This document shows, one piece after another, positions 25,877-34,751 of a stretch of DNA of 64,000 nucleotides. Each line of letters opens with the position of its first letter. Position 1 is the stretch's first letter. The stretch spans positions 663,501-727,500 of the forward strand of contig NZ_CP084530.1 in NCBI RefSeq assembly GCF_023704175.1. The letters run 5' to 3'. The notes beneath the pieces are model-generated. The model ran no database searches. It saw nothing but the letters and a program-made list of their open reading frames with translations, and had not been told where the DNA came from. A program made the translations under genes and the position numbers. The DNA is from Paenibacillus sp. YPG26. GTDB lineage: Bacteria > Bacillota > Bacilli > Paenibacillales > Paenibacillaceae.

Positions 25877-25998
25877 ATCTTAGAATAAGTCCGAGCTTTA
25901 TCTCTTATAGCATATCTTTCCGTTCATTGCATTTGGCGGTTGGATATGCTTTTCTATTATTGTAGAACAACATGACATTAATCAGGGCGGGGTGCCGG

Positions 25999-26595
25999 AT
26001 GGAACCTGTATTTCCTTCAAGCGGGAAGACTAGCGGACGGGGGCCAGCCTCATCTGACGGCAGTCAGAAGAGCTTGCTCACCGAACTGTGGGAAGTAATT
26101 CGAACGGTAGGGATTGCTTTCATTGTATTGCTGCTGCTTAATATATATGTTTTTAATTTGTCAGTGGTTAAGGGGCAGTCTATGGAACCGACGCTGGAAG
26201 AGAGCGAAAGACTGTTCGTGAACAAAATAATCTATGATTTCCGGGATCCGCAGCCTGGTGAAGTTGTGGTTCTGAAGGATCCAAGCGATGGGCCGGATAA
26301 GAAGGAATATCTGGTTAAGCGTGTTATCGCCGGACCTGGAGATATCGTAGAGGCGAGAGATCGTGAGTTGTATGTGAACAGCATCGCACTGAATGAGCCG
26401 TACACGGATATCCGGATTGAGGATGCGGACTTCGGGCCGGTGGTCCTTGAGTCAGACGAATACTTCGTGATGGGCGACAACCGGCATGCCGGGCGAAGCA
26501 AGGACAGCCGTTACTTCGGGAATGTGAAGAAGAATCAGATTACAGGCCGTGCTGAATTTGTATTCTGGCCGTTAACCAAGATCCGCGGTCTGTAG
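25999..26595 (+). CDS. lepB: Signal peptidase I
   Basis: Type I signal peptidase cuts Sec signal peptides outside the membrane. The 198-residue protein has one N-terminal membrane segment (IRTVGIAFIVLLLLNIYVF), the catalytic Ser61 in GQSMEPTL, Lys107 in KRVIAGPGD, and box E GDNR with the following SKDSR. This is the short Gram-positive SipS/SipT layout. The start is uncertain: ATG at 25999 has GGGCGGGG upstream, while ATG at 25972 has no ribosome site. The gene precedes queG by 29 bases, so the two may be co-transcribed. Confidence 0.9.
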   Translation: MEPVFPSSGKTSGRGPASSDGSQKSLLTELWEVIRTVGIAFIVLLLLNIYVFNLSVVKGQSMEPTLEESERLFVNKIIYDFRDPQPGEVVVLKDPSDGPDKKEYLVKRVIAGPGDIVEARDRELYVNSIALNEPYTDIRIEDADFGPVVLESDEYFVMGDNRHAGRSKDSRYFGNVKKNQITGRAEFVFWPLTKIRGL

Positions 26596-26624
26596 CGGAT
26601 GAATAGAAATATGAGGTGAGAAAT

Positions 26625-27878
26625 ATGGCGCAGGAGGAACATTCCAGGGAACCGGCAAGCTCTCCCTGGATGAAGCTGAAGCGTGAAATCCAAGCTGCTG
26701 CGTCGTCCCTGGGCATTGATGATATTGGATTCGCTACGGCGGACCCTTTTCTATCTCTGAAGGAAGTGCTGCTGGACCGGCGCCGCAAAGGTTATGAATC
26801 AGGATTCGAGGAACCGGATATTGATAAAAGAATCTACCCTGAGCTGTCGCTAGCGGACCCCGCTTCGCTCATCTCCATCGCGGTGGCTTATCCCTCCAAG
26901 ATGGAGAATCCGCCGAAGTCGGAGCCCGGCGCTAACCGGGGCATTATGGCCCGGTCGGCTTGGGGAAGGGACTATCACCATGTTCTTCGCGAGGCGATGA
27001 AGAAGCTTGAAGCATTCATTCGGGAGCGGGTTCCTGACGCCCGAATTGAGAGTATGGTGGATACAGGGGCCCTTAATGACCGGGCGGTTGCTGAGCGCGC
27101 GGGTATAGGCTTTCGCGGGAAGAATAGTCTCATTATCTCGCCTAAGTGGGGTTCATGGATCTATCTCGGCGAGCTGATTACAAATATTCCGTTCCCGCCG
27201 GATACCCCGGTTACAGAGGATTGCGGGGAATGCACGAAATGCCTGGATGCCTGTCCGACTGGCGCCCTGGTGGGTCCGGGGGAACTGAATGCCCAGCGCT
27301 GTGTATCCTTCCTTACCCAGACCAAGGGCTTTCTTGAGGAGGAATTCATGCTGAAGATAGGCAACCGTCTGTACGGCTGCGATACCTGTCAGACCGTCTG
27401 CCCGAAGAACCGCGGCAAGCATTGGAGCCACAGGCCTGAGCTACTGCCTGATCCTGAGGTGGCCAAGCCCCTTCTGCTTCCGCTTCTGGATATTGGCAAC
27501 CGTGAGTTCAAGGAACGGTTCGGAGAGAGCGCGGCAGCCTGGAGGGGCAAGAAGCCAATTCAGCGCAACGCCTTAATTGGTCTCGGGAACTTCAAGGACC
27601 GGCTGGCTGTGCCGAAGATCGTTGAAGTGCTGCACCGGGATCCGCGGCCCGAGCTCCGGGGTACCGCGGCTTGGGCGCTCAGCCGGATAGGCGGGCGGGA
27701 GGCTATGGACGGGCTGGAGCATGCAGCCGGGACAGAGCAGGATGAGGCTGTCCGGGTACGGATAAGCCGCGCTATAACCAAGCTGCAGGCGACGGATCTC
27801 GCCGGGGATTCCAGACGTCCCCCGGCCGGGCCGGAGACGAACTTATGGCTCGGTCAGAATCCGCGGGATATCCGGTAA
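26625..27878 (+). CDS. queG: Epoxyqueuosine reductase QueG
   Basis: QueG makes queuosine from epoxyqueuosine in tRNA, using cobalamin and two 4Fe-4S clusters. The 417-residue protein has the DUF1730 part (AVAYPSKMEN, DTGALNDRAVAERAGIG), then the ferredoxin cysteines CGECTKCLDACPTGAL (near residue 205) and the second set CDTCQTVCPKN (near 255). The C-terminus (about 310-380) has HEAT-like repeats (FKDRLAVPKIVEVLHRDP, LRGTAAWALSRIGG) as in other long QueG proteins. GAGGTGAG precedes ATG at 26625. After lepB, likely same mRNA. Confidence 0.92.
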   Translation: MAQEEHSREPASSPWMKLKREIQAAASSLGIDDIGFATADPFLSLKEVLLDRRRKGYESGFEEPDIDKRIYPELSLADPASLISIAVAYPSKMENPPKSEPGANRGIMARSAWGRDYHHVLREAMKKLEAFIRERVPDARIESMVDTGALNDRAVAERAGIGFRGKNSLIISPKWGSWIYLGELITNIPFPPDTPVTEDCGECTKCLDACPTGALVGPGELNAQRCVSFLTQTKGFLEEEFMLKIGNRLYGCDTCQTVCPKNRGKHWSHRPELLPDPEVAKPLLLPLLDIGNREFKERFGESAAAWRGKKPIQRNALIGLGNFKDRLAVPKIVEVLHRDPRPELRGTAAWALSRIGGREAMDGLEHAAGTEQDEAVRVRISRAITKLQATDLAGDSRRPPAGPETNLWLGQNPRDIR

Positions 27879-28038
27879 GGAGCTCCAGCCGTGGGGGGAT
27901 CGGGGCTGGGACCGCATTTCCGGCAGCGGTTCTCTCGTGATTTTCGGTTTGCCTGCTATGGTTAAAGGATGCTATTATTAGTGAGTGCGTCCGCATGTCC
28001 GGATGCCTGGAAGAATCATAACTTAGAGGTGATCGACC

Positions 28039-28269
28039 ATGGTTTATGTCGTTGGTATTATTGCGCTTATCGTTGGTTTGGTCGGCGGATTTTTCATCGG
28101 TGTCGTATATCTGCGCAAGCAGTTGACGAAGATGCAAAGTGATCCGCAGATGCTTCAGAAAATGGCCAAGCAAATGGGCTATAATCTGAATGGCAAGCAA
28201 ATGCAGCGTGCGCAGCAAATGATGAAGAATCAAGGCGGAATGCCGCCGATGAACCGCAAGAAGAAGTAA
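28039..28269 (+). CDS. YneF-family (UPF0154) small membrane protein
   Basis: The 76-residue protein opens with one membrane segment (YVVGIIALIVGLVGGFFIG) and continues with a basic, helix-rich tail (LRKQLTKMQSDPQMLQKMA, QMGYNLNGKQMQRAQQMMK). This is the whole pattern of UPF0154 (YneF in Bacillus), a small membrane protein of unknown role. The ribosome site is AGAGGTGATC. folE lies 49 bases further on. Confidence 0.85.
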   Translation: MVYVVGIIALIVGLVGGFFIGVVYLRKQLTKMQSDPQMLQKMAKQMGYNLNGKQMQRAQQMMKNQGGMPPMNRKKK

Positions 28270-28318
28270 GGCAGGATAAGCCTTTAGAACAGGCTTTCTT
28301 GGAAGGAGGGGGTCCAGT

Positions 28319-28912
28319 ATGGCTGGCGTCAAAGATTACTTGAATACCCAGGTCGGGAAGAACCGGGAACAAGTTGAGCACCATGTGCGGGAAATATTGA
28401 AGCTGATTGGTGAAGATGTGGAACGTGAAGGGCTGCTGGACACACCGGCCCGTGTTACCCGCATGTATGAAGAGATTTTTGGCGGTTATGAAGTAGATCC
28501 AAGAGAAGTGCTCGGGGTTACATTCGAGGAGAACCACGAGGAGCTTGTCATTGTGAAGGACATTGTCTATTACAGTCAGTGTGAGCACCATATGGCGCCT
28601 TTCTTTGGCAAGGTGCATATCGGTTATATCCCAAGCGGAAGAATAGCCGGACTCAGCAAGCTCGCTCGTCTGGTCGAGGCGGTTACACGCCGTCTGCAGG
28701 TTCAGGAGCGTATTACTTCACAAATAGCCGATATTATGGACGAGGTTCTCAGTCCACAAGGGGTTATGGTTGTAGTTGAAGGTGAACACCTGTGCATGTG
28801 TGCACGGGGTGTGAAGAAGCCGGGCAGCAAGACCGTGACGTCTGCGGTACGCGGAACATTCCGCAGTGAAGCGGCATCCCGGGCCGAGTTCTTGTCCTTG
28901 ATTAAGTCCTAG
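28319..28912 (+). CDS. folE: GTP cyclohydrolase I FolE
   Basis: FolE turns GTP into dihydroneopterin triphosphate, the first step to folate. The 197-residue protein has the zinc ligands Cys and His in QCEHHMAPF and the second Cys in HLCMCARGV. Other marks are [27 protein letters not shown] and the end [14 protein letters not shown]. The ribosome site AAGGAGGGGG is strong. The downstream hairpin is shared with the SOD-fusion gene. Confidence 0.95.
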   Translation: MAGVKDYLNTQVGKNREQVEHHVREILKLIGEDVEREGLLDTPARVTRMYEEIFGGYEVDPREVLGVTFEENHEELVIVKDIVYYSQCEHHMAPFFGKVHIGYIPSGRIAGLSKLARLVEAVTRRLQVQERITSQIADIMDEVLSPQGVMVVVEGEHLCMCARGVKKPGSKTVTSAVRGTFRSEAASRAEFLSLIKS

Positions 28913-28940
28913 AACACAGAAGTGAATATAAGGTAATGAC

Positions 28941-28986
28941 AAGGAGCATGCCAGACAGTGAATTCTGTCTAGGACATGCTCCTTTT
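28941..28986. terminator. Bidirectional terminator between folE and SOD-fusion gene
   Basis: AAGGAGCATG (28941-28950) pairs with CATGCTCCTT (28975-28984); inner AGACAG/CTGTCT. The flanks end in T-runs on both strands. Confidence 0.88.
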
Positions 28987-29023
28987 GTTCATGTGAATAT
29001 AAGCGAATTAAGCGAGTTGCCGT

Positions 29024-30346
29024 TTAAAAAGGCTGCCATTTCAGCTTGCGTGCCTCGTTGTAGCGAGAAGCAGCTTCCGGCCAGTACACGACTTTCCACC
29101 AATCCGCAATGTATTTCTTACGCTCATTCTGATGTTTAAGATAATAGGAGTGCTCCCATACGTCGATCGGCAGCAGGGGAACCACATCCCACTGGGACAG
29201 GTTCTGATGCTTCTCGGCCTGCAGGATCTCCAGCCGGTGGCTTCTCGGGCTCCAGACCAGAATGGTCCAGCCGCCGCCCTCAACCTCTTCGGCCGCTTTG
29301 GTGAATTGCTTCTGAAAGGCTTCATAACTCCCGAAATCCCTGCGAATCTGATCAGCAAGCGCTCCTTCCGGGCGGCCCCCGCCTTTGGGGTTCATGGTTG
29401 ACCAATATATCGTATGCAGATAATGTCCCGCTCCGTTGAAGGCGAGTTCCCGCTCCCAGTGCTTCACCAGGTCAAAGTTGCCTGTCCTGCGCGCCTCTTC
29501 CAGCTTCTTCTCCGCTTTGTTCAGGTTGTCTACATAGCTCTGATGATGCTTGTCGTGATGAATACGCATCGTTGCCTCGTCAATATGCGGCTCCAGTGCA
29601 TTGTACGGGTAGGGAAGAGGGGGCAGCTTGTGACCTCCTATGGGAACGGGCTGGTCTGGTATACCGGCCGCCGTATTTGCTGGCGCGCCAGAACTTATAG
29701 CAGCATGGTTCCCGGAGGTTCCTTGCCCCACGGCGGGTTGATGTCCGGCAGCGGCGGCACCAGAACCAGGCTTATCTATGTTCCCGGCAGCGTTTGTGCC
29801 TTCACCCGGATTCACTTCCGCTGCCGTCCCTTCTGGGCCGGGTTCACTGCGGGCATAATCTAGGGCCTGCTGATAAGGGTCAAGCAACGCCGGGGGATTA
29901 TGCACGGCATCTTCAATAACGCCCGGCCTGTTCAGCGTCTCAAGCACACCCAGGAAATACTCGGACTCGCGGATAATATGAAGAATGACGACCTTGGCCA
30001 AAGGAATGGTCTTTACCGCAGCGCTTTGATCCAGCAGGACATACAGCTGGCGAACCCATTCGCGCGATTGGCGGAAGGAAGCATCGAGCAGCCGCTCAAT
30101 CTGCTTCAGCAGCTCAGGATGCAGCTGGTCCTGCTGGACATGAATAGTATGCTGAAGCAGGTCGTTGGCCGCCTTTTCGGTCTCTTCGAACACTTTGGAC
30201 CAGTCATTCAGCAGCTTGACATAGGGCTGTTCCAGGGTAGGGACAATGGCTTTGATGACATCGGTATGTTCCTTCTCCTGTTCCTTCCAGAACCGGATTT
30301 CTTCCAAGATACGAACAGGCAGATAAGGCCCGTAAACGTAGAGCAT
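29024..30346 (-). CDS. Superoxide dismutase fused to an N-terminal helical (DUF2935-like) domain
   Basis: The 440-residue protein has three parts. Residues 1-155 are all-helical and look like a DUF2935-type bundle (LEEIRFWKEQEKEHTDVIKAI). Residues about 160-225 are a Gly/Ala/Pro-rich linker without clear structure. Residues about 230-440 form an Fe/Mn-SOD domain ([18 protein letters not shown]) with all ligands: His in IHHDKHH, His in GHYLHTIYW, Asp and His in IDVWEHSYYLKHQ. Bacillus SodF is similar. This is a second SOD beside sodA, with no secretion signal. The N-terminal domain's own function is unknown; it could bind metal or a partner. Confidence 0.85.
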   Translation of the reverse strand: MLYVYGPYLPVRILEEIRFWKEQEKEHTDVIKAIVPTLEQPYVKLLNDWSKVFEETEKAANDLLQHTIHVQQDQLHPELLKQIERLLDASFRQSREWVRQLYVLLDQSAAVKTIPLAKVVILHIIRESEYFLGVLETLNRPGVIEDAVHNPPALLDPYQQALDYARSEPGPEGTAAEVNPGEGTNAAGNIDKPGSGAAAAGHQPAVGQGTSGNHAAISSGAPANTAAGIPDQPVPIGGHKLPPLPYPYNALEPHIDEATMRIHHDKHHQSYVDNLNKAEKKLEEARRTGNFDLVKHWERELAFNGAGHYLHTIYWSTMNPKGGGRPEGALADQIRRDFGSYEAFQKQFTKAAEEVEGGGWTILVWSPRSHRLEILQAEKHQNLSQWDVVPLLPIDVWEHSYYLKHQNERKKYIADWWKVVYWPEAASRYNEARKLKWQPF

Positions 30347-30432
30347 ATCAAGCGTACCTCCTCCAAAAATAACCTCAATATTGAAGGTATGCGTTGGAGA
30401 GCTTGATCTATGCTAATCGTTTCGGGCCTTGT

Positions 30433-31461
30433 TTATTCCTGCTTTTCTCTTAAGTATGCCTGGGTCTTGCCAAGAAATGTAGAGACACGGCGCAAGTATT
30501 CCCTCGGATGCTCACGGAAAATGAGCTCATGATGGGCTTTGTCCACAATCCAGACACCGGACACCGGATTCGTCTGATTCGAAGCAAGCTTCTCGGCAAT
30601 CGGATAAGGCGCCTTCTCATCTTCCGTCCCATGAATGAACAGGATAGGGAAGGGATATGCCTTCTTCTTGACTTCCTGATAAGGGATCTGACGAAGACTT
30701 GTGCCATTCTGTATGGGAAGAAGCAGCTCAAGAATCTCAATGGACGGATGCTGCGGAAGGCTCATCTTTTGACGGATGTTATGATACAGCGTGTCAGGTT
30801 CAAGCAGGAAGGTGCTGTCGAGAATCATAGCGTCGACATCCTTGCTGACGAGACCTGCTTGAAGCGCCGTTCCTGCCCCCATGGAGAATCCCCATACGAC
30901 AATCTCCTTGGCTCCCCGGTGTTTGGCGAGCTGAATTGCTCCGAGCAGCTGCTGGGTCTCTTTCTTGCCCCCGGTGGCTACTTCTTTGCTGTTCTGGGCG
31001 GCGAAGCCGTAATCGAACATGATGACATTGAAATTCAGCCGGTGTGCGAAATGAGCGAGATCATACATGGGCACCCAGCTCTCTTCGCGGTTGGCCCCAT
31101 AGCCATGACTGAATATAATCGTCTTCTTGGAATCAGCGGCGGGAATATACCAGCCCTGCATCGAACGGCTGCCATCTATAGCCGGGAAGGATACTTCCTC
31201 ATATTTCATACCCTTGGCCATTAGAGGATTAGAGTATAAAGGAGCAACGGTAGGGTTCGAGAGTACCCAGGCAATATACCCGTGGAGGGCAACAAAGCAG
31301 AAAACCAAGAAAAATATAATGGACAGCACCAGGGCGACCAGTACATGCTTGAATTTGATGAAGCGTGTTGGCAGAAGCGGCGATGTCTGTGGGTCTCCGG
31401 CCGGACCGGAAGATAGGGAAGCATCGCTCCGCGTCGTAGTTGTAGTCGTTGTCGGATTCAT
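30433..31461 (-). CDS. Membrane-anchored alpha/beta hydrolase
   Basis: This 342-residue protein begins with MNP and seven threonines, then a membrane helix (HVLVALVLSIIFFLVFCFVA) and an outside hydrolase domain. The nucleophile elbow is GFSMGAG, the acid region HGTEDEKAPY, and the late histidine is in DKAHHEL. It is of the same broad type as the YqkD-like gene at 5256. ATG at 31461 has TAAGGAGGG upstream on the minus strand; an earlier start overlaps that site. Substrate unknown. It diverges from the iclR gene. Confidence 0.8.
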   Translation of the reverse strand: MNPTTTTTTTRSDASLSSGPAGDPQTSPLLPTRFIKFKHVLVALVLSIIFFLVFCFVALHGYIAWVLSNPTVAPLYSNPLMAKGMKYEEVSFPAIDGSRSMQGWYIPAADSKKTIIFSHGYGANREESWVPMYDLAHFAHRLNFNVIMFDYGFAAQNSKEVATGGKKETQQLLGAIQLAKHRGAKEIVVWGFSMGAGTALQAGLVSKDVDAMILDSTFLLEPDTLYHNIRQKMSLPQHPSIEILELLLPIQNGTSLRQIPYQEVKKKAYPFPILFIHGTEDEKAPYPIAEKLASNQTNPVSGVWIVDKAHHELIFREHPREYLRRVSTFLGKTQAYLREKQE

Positions 31462-31614
31462 GCGAGCCCTCCTTAATAACATTACCTATGGTGATTACCC
31501 GGTGGAACACTAATAAATCAGAATAACTGTATAAATAATCGTATGATGGGGAATGGGTAAAGTCAATGCCGGGAAAAAATGGGCTTTTCCCTGTAGGAAT
31601 ACGCTGGAGAGCGG

Positions 31615-31643
31615 TAGACGGGGCACCCCGTTTGGGATATACT
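31615..31643 (+). promoter_or_regulatory. Probable promoter of the iclR gene
   Basis: TAGACG (31615-31620) and TATACT (31638-31643) have a 17-base spacer. The dyad at 31656-31672 lies just after the expected start of transcription. Confidence 0.5.
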
Positions 31644-31655
31644 TTATGTAACTGG

Positions 31656-31672
31656 GTTTCATACAGTGAAAC
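31656..31672 (+). promoter_or_regulatory. IclR-type operator dyad GTTTCA-N5-TGAAAC (iclR promoter)
   Basis: A perfect 6-base inverted repeat, GTTTCA TACAG TGAAAC, sits about 8-24 bases after the inferred transcription start of the iclR gene. IclR/KdgR-type sites are often of the form GTTTCAT...ATGAAAC. The same dyad occurs before acnA at 41673-41689. Confidence 0.7.
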
Positions 31673-31694
31673 GTTGGGGGAGGGGCTTTCGGGA

Positions 31695-32438
31695 ATGGAA
31701 GACCGGAAATTAACTGTACGTGCCGTGGAGAGGGCACTGGATATATTGATGTGTTTTACCAAGTCTGAGGATCTGGGGCTTACGGAGATTTCCAGCCAGA
31801 TTGGACTTCACAAAAGCACGGTTCACCGCCTTATGGCCACACTTGAGGATAAGGGATTTGTCATTCGGGATGCCGCTACGGAGAAGTACCGGCTTGGGCT
31901 TAGAATCTGGGAGCTCTCGGCCCACCTGTCCCATAGCGATAACCCTGCTGTACTGCTGCTGCCTCAGCTGGAGCAGCTTCGGGATCGGCTTGGCGAGACG
32001 GTGAGCCTGTATCTTCTGGATGGCATTGAGCGTCTTCGCATTCAAGCGGTCCAGAGCAACCAGGCTATACGCCGGGTTGCCCCGGTCGGCGTCAGGCTTC
32101 CGCTGTATGTGGGAGCCTCCAGCAAGGTGTTGGTAGCCTTTGCCGATCCTGGAACGCAGCAAGCCGTGCTTAACAGTCCGGACTGGCCGGCTTCGGTGGA
32201 CAAGGAGGATTATATCCGTCAGCTGGAAGAGATACGCAGCAAAGGATATGCTACAAGTTATGAAGAGCGTGAACCCGGAGCGGGTGCAGTCTCGGCTCCG
32301 ATCTTCAATCATGCGGGCCAAGCGGTAGCGGCGCTGTCCGTCTCCGGCCCGGTCAGCCGTCTGTCCCCGCAGACCCTGGTCGAATTCGGGCCTGTTCTGA
32401 TTGAGGCTGCCCGGGAAATGGGCATGATGATGAATTGA
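31695..32438 (+). CDS. IclR-family transcriptional regulator
   Basis: The 247-residue protein has an N-terminal winged helix (VRAVERALDILMCF, then GLTEISSQIGLHKSTVHRLM) and a C-terminal effector domain (LGLRIWELSAHL, VSLYLLDGIERLRI, ...YVGASSKVLVAF, EREPGAGAVSAPIFN). IclR proteins respond to small carbon acids or aromatics. The 5' region has a clear dyad operator, so autoregulation is likely; the same dyad at acnA makes aconitase a likely target. ATG at 31695 uses GGGGGAGGGG; the frame extends further but includes the operator. Neighbouring genes give no pathway. Confidence 0.87.
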   Translation: MEDRKLTVRAVERALDILMCFTKSEDLGLTEISSQIGLHKSTVHRLMATLEDKGFVIRDAATEKYRLGLRIWELSAHLSHSDNPAVLLLPQLEQLRDRLGETVSLYLLDGIERLRIQAVQSNQAIRRVAPVGVRLPLYVGASSKVLVAFADPGTQQAVLNSPDWPASVDKEDYIRQLEEIRSKGYATSYEEREPGAGAVSAPIFNHAGQAVAALSVSGPVSRLSPQTLVEFGPVLIEAAREMGMMMN

Positions 32439-32557
32439 TTCTCCGCTAATGAGGAAAGCTTAAGAGACCTGCTCCGCGAGAAGCTTGAGAGATACTTATT
32501 TACCCGGCGGTGCAGGGTGTACTTGGATAATTGCTCCACGTTTAGGGAGGAGGAGAT

Positions 32558-32854
32558 GTGTTGATCCTATGGTTATTCTTTTGGGGCGCTGTACTGGCTG
32601 CCGGCTTCTCCATCAGCCGCGGCAGGCTGTATAGCCTTGTGACCAGAGGCCGTAGAGACATGATTCCCGGAATGGAATTGAACCGGATTTTCAAATTGAT
32701 TGGATTATATTGTTATTCCATTGCCACAGTTGGCGTTCTAAGAGAAATTGTTCCCTTGGTGGCCAATCTAAGCCCTTATACTCCCATGCTTAACATTATT
32801 CTTGTCTCTTATGTATTTACTGCAACGCTGATTATGCTGGTCAGGCTTCGTTAG
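32558..32854 (+). CDS. Small membrane protein of unknown function
   Basis: The protein of about 98 residues has a good ribosome site (GGGAGGAGGAG) just before a GTG/TTG start. Three hydrophobic stretches are visible: ILWLFFWGAVLAAGFSI, LIGLYCYSIATVGVLREIV and NIILVSYVFTATLIML. It has no conserved motif I know. It lies between the iclR and stalk-hydrolase genes and may be single. Confidence 0.6.
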   Translation: MLILWLFFWGAVLAAGFSISRGRLYSLVTRGRRDMIPGMELNRIFKLIGLYCYSIATVGVLREIVPLVANLSPYTPMLNIILVSYVFTATLIMLVRLR

Positions 32855-33020
32855 GTAAAGGTGGGGTAATGACATATCTGGATTGATCCTATTCTCGGTC
32901 AGAGCGGTGGAGCTACATCAAGGAGTGGAGCTACTCCCAAGACGTAAGGAGACGATGGCACTCGTTCAGTTCAGGAGTCCCTGCGTTATGCCTCACATAT
33001 ATGTTGTACTAAGAACGAAC

Positions 33021-33048
33021 GAAGGCCAACCTGATCAGGTTGGCCTTC
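33021..33048. terminator. Perfect 28-bp palindrome, bidirectional terminator
   Basis: GAAGGCCAACCTGA and its exact complement form a full palindrome at 33021-33048. It lies before the 3' end of the minus-strand hydrolase gene. Confidence 0.8.
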
Positions 33049-33061
33049 ATTCTTGTATCCT

Positions 33062-34705
33062 CTAATTCTTCGAATTATTCTTCACCCAAGCCGCAATGTC
33101 ATTGACCATAGGCTCAGCCACGTGGGCTGCCTGTGCGTATTCTGCGCCCGTCGATAAGGCATCATATTCACTGAGCAGGTGATTGACCTTCGGATAAGAC
33201 TTGAACTCCACATCCGTGCGGTTCTTCAGCTCGCTCTTCCAGGCGCTGAATTGGCTCATAGGTACCTGCCAGTCATTCTCGCCTGCCAGAATCAGCAGGG
33301 GTCCCTTCTGATTCTTAGCCACTGCTGCCGGCTGGTAATCCTTAAGGGTATACCACCAATAAGCTGAGCTTGATCCCAGCGGGAAGCTGCTCGGGAGGTT
33401 ATCCTGGGAATACTGCGGATCGTTAAGCATCTTGGCCGCCGCCATCCATATCTCCGCATTCTTCTCATAAGGAGCAGGATCACCGCCCAGACTTTTTACA
33501 CGCAAGATAAGTTCCTTCTGCTGCTCCAGGACCACATCGACAAAGGAGCTGCTTGGCCCGGCAAGCATGATGGAGCCTCTAATATTACGTTCGTCCTTAT
33601 CCGCGTTCAAGATTAGCGGTAGAGCAAATCCGCCTTGGCTGTGGCCTGCAACGAAGATATGGGACCGGTCAATATCTTGGCGTGTGCTTAAGTAACGGAC
33701 TGCCGAGATGGCATCATCCACAGTCTCCTGCTTGATCGTAGCTCTAGGATTCGCCGCGAATTTGAAGGTGTGCTCGTAGGTTATTTTATCATAGCGAAGT
33801 ACGGCAATACCCTGGCTGGCCAGGCCGTTAGCCAGATCCCGGAACGGCTTCGAACCGCCGATGGAGGAATCTCTGTCTTGGGGACCCGATCCATGAACAA
33901 GCACAACAACCGGAGCAGGACCGCCGGCAGCGGGCTTGGTTAATACTCCCGGTACAGCGAAGATGCCTTCGCCAATGGTGACTTCTTCTTCTGTGTATGC
34001 AGAAGGGTTAACGTAAGATGGATGAGTGTAGGCTGCTGTGCTGGCCGGCCCAATGAACAGATCATCTACCAGACCTTCTTTGTTCAGGCGCAATGTATAG
34101 TTAAGCGGAGTAGACGCCGTCTGAAAAGAGTAGGTGATGTTCGTATGCACGCCATTCGGTGTTACGGTTCTTGACAGCTGAGCACCAGGAGTTCCATAGA
34201 TTTGTGCGTAGCCTTTCCACAGACCTTTGAGCTGAGGAGCGGTCAGGGACAATTGGAAGGCCGGGCTCATCAGCTTCTGGGCCTTTGCGGAATCACCTGA
34301 TTGCAATGATTGAATGAAGGAATCTCCGGGAAGTCCCGATTCAGCAGGCGGAGCTGGAGCCACCGGGCTCTCCTTGAACCATTTGATGACCGCGTCCGGG
34401 GAGATTAGGGCCTGGTTCCGAACTACCCGCAGCGTATCGGAGAGCGTCACGGGCTTGCCGTTTAATTTGGCTGTCTTTTTGCCGGCTGTCATTACAAGTG
34501 TTGTGCTTTTTTTGGTGAGAGTTACGGTCTGAGTCTTCTGATTCCAGGTTACCTTCGCCCCGATCTTAACCGCTGTATCGCGGACTGGGATTACGGATGC
34601 GGAGCTCTTGGCTGCTGCGCTGGCTGCACCGGGAAGAGAGAGACTAACGGCAAGAGCCGCTGCTGCTGCGGTATGGAGCAGGGTTCTACGTGTACCTTTC
34701 GACAT
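33062..34705 (-). CDS. Secreted alpha/beta hydrolase with N-terminal stalk domain
   Basis: The 547-residue protein has a Sec signal (SKGTRRTLLHTAAAAALAV, ending ASA|AAK), then a copper-amine-oxidase-type stalk repeat (about 35-110), a DUF3887-like middle (about 125-215) and an alpha/beta hydrolase domain (about 240-545). The nucleophile elbow is GHSQGGF, acid near ENDWQVPMS, late His in VNHLLSE. Middle/hydrolase fusions of this type are seen in many Paenibacillus. It should act outside the cell, tied to wall or membrane. Substrate unknown. Confidence 0.82.
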   Translation of the reverse strand: MSKGTRRTLLHTAAAAALAVSLSLPGAASAAAKSSASVIPVRDTAVKIGAKVTWNQKTQTVTLTKKSTTLVMTAGKKTAKLNGKPVTLSDTLRVVRNQALISPDAVIKWFKESPVAPAPPAESGLPGDSFIQSLQSGDSAKAQKLMSPAFQLSLTAPQLKGLWKGYAQIYGTPGAQLSRTVTPNGVHTNITYSFQTASTPLNYTLRLNKEGLVDDLFIGPASTAAYTHPSYVNPSAYTEEEVTIGEGIFAVPGVLTKPAAGGPAPVVVLVHGSGPQDRDSSIGGSKPFRDLANGLASQGIAVLRYDKITYEHTFKFAANPRATIKQETVDDAISAVRYLSTRQDIDRSHIFVAGHSQGGFALPLILNADKDERNIRGSIMLAGPSSSFVDVVLEQQKELILRVKSLGGDPAPYEKNAEIWMAAAKMLNDPQYSQDNLPSSFPLGSSSAYWWYTLKDYQPAAVAKNQKGPLLILAGENDWQVPMSQFSAWKSELKNRTDVEFKSYPKVNHLLSEYDALSTGAEYAQAAHVAEPMVNDIAAWVKNNSKN

Positions 34706-34751
34706 TCGTGATTCCTCCTAAATAATGAATGATATATGGGTGAATACTGGC

